Below, piece after piece: positions 60,401 to 64,000 of a stretch of DNA of 64,000 nt (its first letter is position 1; the number at the start of each line of letters is the position of its first letter). The translations under genes and the position numbers were made by a program. Where the stretch lies: positions 62,001 to 126,000 of the forward strand of contig JAVYIG010002230.1 of assembly GCA_035222895.1 (NCBI GenBank), written 5' to 3'. Source of the DNA: Strongylocentrotus droebachiensis. Lineage: Eukaryota > Echinodermata > Echinoidea > Camarodonta > Strongylocentrotidae. The notes below the pieces were generated by a model, which had not been told where the DNA came from, ran no database searches, and saw nothing but the letters and a program-made list of their open reading frames with translations.

Positions 60401-62270
60401 TTACTGATCCCGTTCTTTCCTGAGGAAACTAAATTCATTTCTTTTCTGAATCCCATTGGTTGAAATGAATTCAAGGATTCTTTATGGTCAAACTATACTT
60501 GACCACAGAAATGACCATCAATAATTTTAAATGGTCATCCTTTTGTCGAATATCAATGGACTGATACGTAGACCAAGTAATAATAGTTGATGTCTCCATC
60601 TATCCATCATACTGATGCTACTAGACATTATCAGTTTATTGTAAATTAAATATTTTTTATTGACTGCTCAGTGGTGAGACAGTATTCTACTTCAGTAGAC
60701 CTTATCGCTGGTCAAGACCATCAGGAATATAATATTCGTCTGTCCTGAGCCAGAATGGCGTTTACTCTATATTAAAGTATACGAGTTAAAGCCCTTGTGT
60801 GTATTTGTATTTTCTGTGGGCTATTTTTGTGAGGATCTTCCGGTAGGTATACGTGATATGCTGATATAAAGATAAACAAATACATTTATGAATAGTTATT
60901 TAAAACTTGTTGATACCTAATTGAGATATTTTGCCTTTGGTTAAGTCTGTAATAGTATTTGAGTGTTTGAAGATATCCGATGGGGTATATACTCTCCCGA
61001 TGGACCATATAGCGACCCCGATGTGATACTTTCTCGACCCTGTAAGCCAGGTTTCACGCACCCATGCCTTTTTTGAAAGGGCCACTGGGGCGGGAAACAA
61101 TAGCGTCAACAAAGCCATATCGACCGGCCCAAGACTTGGTAAAAGAAAGCGAAGTAAAGCTTTAGTGCCTCCTCAATCCAAAATGGTGGACCTCGAAATA
61201 AAAGAAAAGGGTACATCGCAAACAATAGCACAGGGTCTACCGTGTTTTTGTGTAGGGTATGCTTGAACGGGAGTAGGGATTTGAGTGTATAGAAAACTCT
61301 CTGTGGCTCTGTAGAGAATGGCGGTTTGGCTCAATGCAAAGGCTGTTGTATAGATAAGGTCCCCTTTTTGTACCTGCACAAAAGGTATGGGCTTTCCCTG
61401 TGTCTATTTAGGATTGTTTAGGATTGAATACAGTTGTAAATCAGTGTTTTCCTATTTGATTGTGTTCGAATTATTTGAGTAGACCAGATTGGAGAAGTGA
61501 GACCAAGTGTTGAAACACACGTGCGGGGTTAACGAACGGCTTCTATTCTAATTGAATAAAAGTGGATTCCAGAACACAAATAACACTCCCAAATCCATCT
61601 TCACTCACCTTTGTATAATGCCTAGATACACATGATAATGGGGATTGACGCAATTAAAAGTAAAATTATGCTTAAACCCAAAATAGATGGGCCCGCAATG
61701 GCTTTGCATCGCCAACAGGCACTAATTGTTACATCAGAAAAAAGTAGTTTTGCAACACCGTCTTTTTCCTGTACATCATGTTAAAATAAAGTTCTCCTTA
61801 CAAATTTTATGAATCTGAATAAAGTGAGATAATTTAAACAAGTTCGATAGCTCTAATTAGCTCGCTCTAAATTTTAGCAAGCTTTCTAACTTTGCATTGA
61901 TAAACAAGTGTTATGAAACAAGGCGCAAAATATGGATATCCAGAAAGCTTTCTCATTACGTAGCATACAGAGGTACATATATACATGAGTATTTGTGTCA
62001 TGTCCTCGTTTACTTTTATCTTTGTACAGCAAATGTGTTTTCTTTTAATTTAAGAACAAAAATGAGTGTCATTCTCAGATGTCACTGTACTTTCATCAAC
62101 GGTGTTACTTGTATTCATTTATCTTTTAATACATTGTGATTGTCATATGATACGTGTGCCGTATCAGCTAACCTGTAAAACAAAACAAAAAACAAAAAAA
62201 CAAAAAACGTTTATAACATTGTTTGATAAGTAAATGAACAGATGATTGTGGATATGATATGATGAGTGCG
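60401..62270. other. AT-rich intergenic DNA
   Basis: No gene or element recognised. Near 60500-60540 and 60700-60720 several ATGGTCA/TGACCAT words recur, perhaps remains of a hairpin repeat. Confidence 0.4.
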
Positions 62271-62274
62271 TTAA

Positions 62275-62814
62275 AGGGAAAGTCCACCCTGAAATTAAGT
62301 TTGTTTTAATAGGAGTAGAAAAATGAGAGAAACAAGTCAGTGAAAGTTTGAGCAAATTCCGATTAAAAATAAGGAAGTTAGGATTTTTTAAGTTGTGATC
62401 AATGAAACACAAATTGGCAACTCTATGACGTAAAATGCGAGCTCAACTTCCATTTGCTTAGTACTAAAAAAATCTAAAATTTTCATTTTCCCTCAAGAAA
62501 ATTTTCAACCATACATGCACCCTAAATATAATAATTGCAAATATGTTTCTATACTCCCCCTGCAAGGAACACATATATATTCCGTCATCAATAACGAAGA
62601 AAACATGATTATATGGAATATTATGCACAAAGCAAATGAAGGAGAGCTCGTATAATACGTCACAGAGTTGCCAATTTGTATTTGATTGATCACAACTTCA
62701 ATAATTCATAACTTTCTTATTTTCATTCAGAATTTGCTCAAACTTTCACTCACCTGATTTTCTTATTATTCTGCCTCTATCGAAACAAACTTATTTTTGG
62801 GGTGGACTTTCCCT
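62275..62814. mobile_element. TTAA-flanked MITE (piggyBac-like)
   Basis: It begins AGGGAAAGTCCACCC and ends with the complement GGGTGGACTTTCCCT, with one mismatch, and TTAA lies exactly on both sides (62271-62274, 62815-62818). Inverted similarity extends inward for more than 150 bp, including TTGATCACAACTT and its complement-like partner and GTTGCCAATTTGT-type blocks. It is 540 bp long and non-coding. TTAA duplication is characteristic of piggyBac-type elements. Confidence 0.85.
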
Positions 62815-62877
62815 TTAATTAAACATTGAATGTAAGATATTGTTGATATTGCTAGTAATCATAATATCACTAAGTAG

Positions 62878-62987
62878 TACTGACAAAAGTGTTTTATTTT
62901 TGTAATTTAGGGGTCCCCTGGTCATTGGATTTCAAACCTGGACACACCTTTGTGCACCATCTACACTCGCCGTTGCAGAATACACTG
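62878..62987 (+). other. Candidate 77-nt internal exon with its 3' splice signals
   Basis: A branch-point match TACTGAC (62878-62884; A at 62883) lies 27 nt before a T-rich acceptor ending TTTGTAATTTAG (to 62910). The exon would be 62911-62987, followed by the donor G|GTAAGT (62988 on). The three signals are each close to consensus and correctly spaced. All three frames are open; 77 nt gives 25 codons plus 2 nt in one of them. No protein family is recognisable. It may be an exon of an unknown gene extending beyond the window, of a non-coding RNA, or a chance combination. Confidence 0.35.
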
Positions 62988-63579
62988 GTAAGTCATATAG
63001 CGATTTTTTTTTCTTCCCCGTCTCATTACAAGAGATACTGACATTAATGACTTCTGGGCCTCTTTCTCTTCTATTGATTTTAAAGGAATTTTCGACGAAA
63101 GGTATTCTTATTCGTAATACCGCAAGGACAACCTTTTACCACTGTCTCCAGTGCAAAAAAAAAGGAAATATAGCTGAACCTAACACGACTGGTTACTATT
63201 CCAGTTTAGAGAAGTTATTATCGCTCGCTGAAAATTCTGAAATCTGTCTATCATATCGTAACGGATGTGTCACTTGAATGGATTGCCAATCATATTTTAC
63301 AAGGTCCTCGAGTAAATAATGACCCGCAGAGCCTGTAGGGGCTGCCCATTTTGGAACAAAAAATTGACACAAATACAAATAAATCCATGAGTAATTCAGC
63401 GGCAGGAAAAATGATGACATTTGGTTCAGTTACTCCCAAAACGCGTCTATTCCACTCTCCTTTCCTCCCAAGAGCAATGAAAACGAGGCTCCTACGGATT
63501 CCATTTCTAGAAGGCCGACTTGTTAAACAGTTTCAGTCATATAGCCCAGTTAAGTATGTGATAATATCTTTATAATTAA
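62988..63579. other. Intergenic or intronic DNA
   Basis: No gene recognised; short open frames (63047-63277, 63351-63575) lack motifs and splice context. Confidence 0.4.
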
Positions 63580-63900
63580 GTTTCTATCCACTGGACCGAA
63601 TTTCCAGTAATTAAGGCCCGACTAGGTCCCCTTAATCACTTTGCCAATCAAAACGCTATTAAAGCAATCATTGTTTTTAACGCTACGCGCTAAAATAATG
63701 TGCCGGTGACCCGCGTCTAATAAAGCGTGAAATGGAGTAGCAAATTAACTCATAATATCCGGGTCACGTGATTGCATTGCCAATTTGAGTTTCAGTAAAT
63801 CTTGAAATTAATAGCTAGCCTACCCTTGGGTGACGCCGGTTTAAAACTAAAACCCATCGTCGCCAGCTTAAATACTTAATTTGTCTCTTGGTGCGCATGT
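63580..63900. promoter_or_regulatory. Candidate cis-regulatory module
   Basis: Repeat-free sequence with closely packed motifs: GTAATTAAGG (63609-63618), GCCAATC (CCAAT), AATCATTGTTTT (SOX-type), TCACGTGA E-box (63763-63770) and ATTGCATTGCCAAT. Composition is more balanced than the surroundings. Confidence 0.35.
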
Positions 63901-64000
63901 ATCTAAACAACATTTTAGCCCGACTATGAAAATAATCCTCCCATCCAACCCAGAAAAAATAACAAATCGGTATTTCATTTGCCCGATCGGCACATCTGCC

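Overview
The window looks like nuclear DNA of an echinoderm, most probably a sea urchin. It holds one confident protein-coding gene, an intronless SoxB1 (Sox1/2/3-type) gene on the + strand at 2386-3420, about 2.4 kb from the left edge. The echinoid call is an inference. It rests on the SoxB1 protein, on tRNA-headed SINEs that resemble the SURF1 type of sea urchins, on a long fold-back transposon built like the sea-urchin TU elements, and on the abundance of CT, GAT, ACC and AGT microsatellites.

Layout: 1-1630 is flank with microsatellites. 1840-2385 is a GC-richer promoter and 5' UTR, with CCAAT boxes, a CRE, two SOX-POU composite sites, a TATA-like box and an initiator. 2386-3420 is the SoxB1 ORF, followed by an AT-rich probable 3' UTR to about 5210. 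From 6 kb to 64 kb I see no convincing complete gene. This long stretch behaves like a developmental gene desert: AT-rich DNA cut by microsatellites, mobile-element insertions, and several GC-richer, non-repetitive islands that are candidate enhancers (near 17.8, 27.0, 31.5, 33, 49, 50.8, 52.6, 58.0 and 63.7 kb). A perfect 15-bp SOX-POU composite lies at 55200-55214.

Mobile elements: a 2.9-kb fold-back element at 12830-15773 has arms of about 0.55-0.64 kb that are nearly identical, a 10-11 bp target duplication, and a 5'-truncated LINE (L2/CR1-like reverse transcriptase) in its loop. A related LINE 3' end lies at 11760-11905 on the minus strand. There are four or five SINE insertions; one at 55375-55517 has a 7SL-like head. 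Three MITE-like hairpin elements lie at 7996-8320, 33596-34510 and 62275-62814. Several tandem arrays with units of 60-124 bp are also present.

At 62911-62987 a 77-nt segment carries a branch point, a 3' splice site and a donor, as expected of an internal exon. It is the only sign of a second transcription unit that I rate above noise. No tRNA, rRNA, CRISPR array, retroviral or Polinton-like element was recognised.
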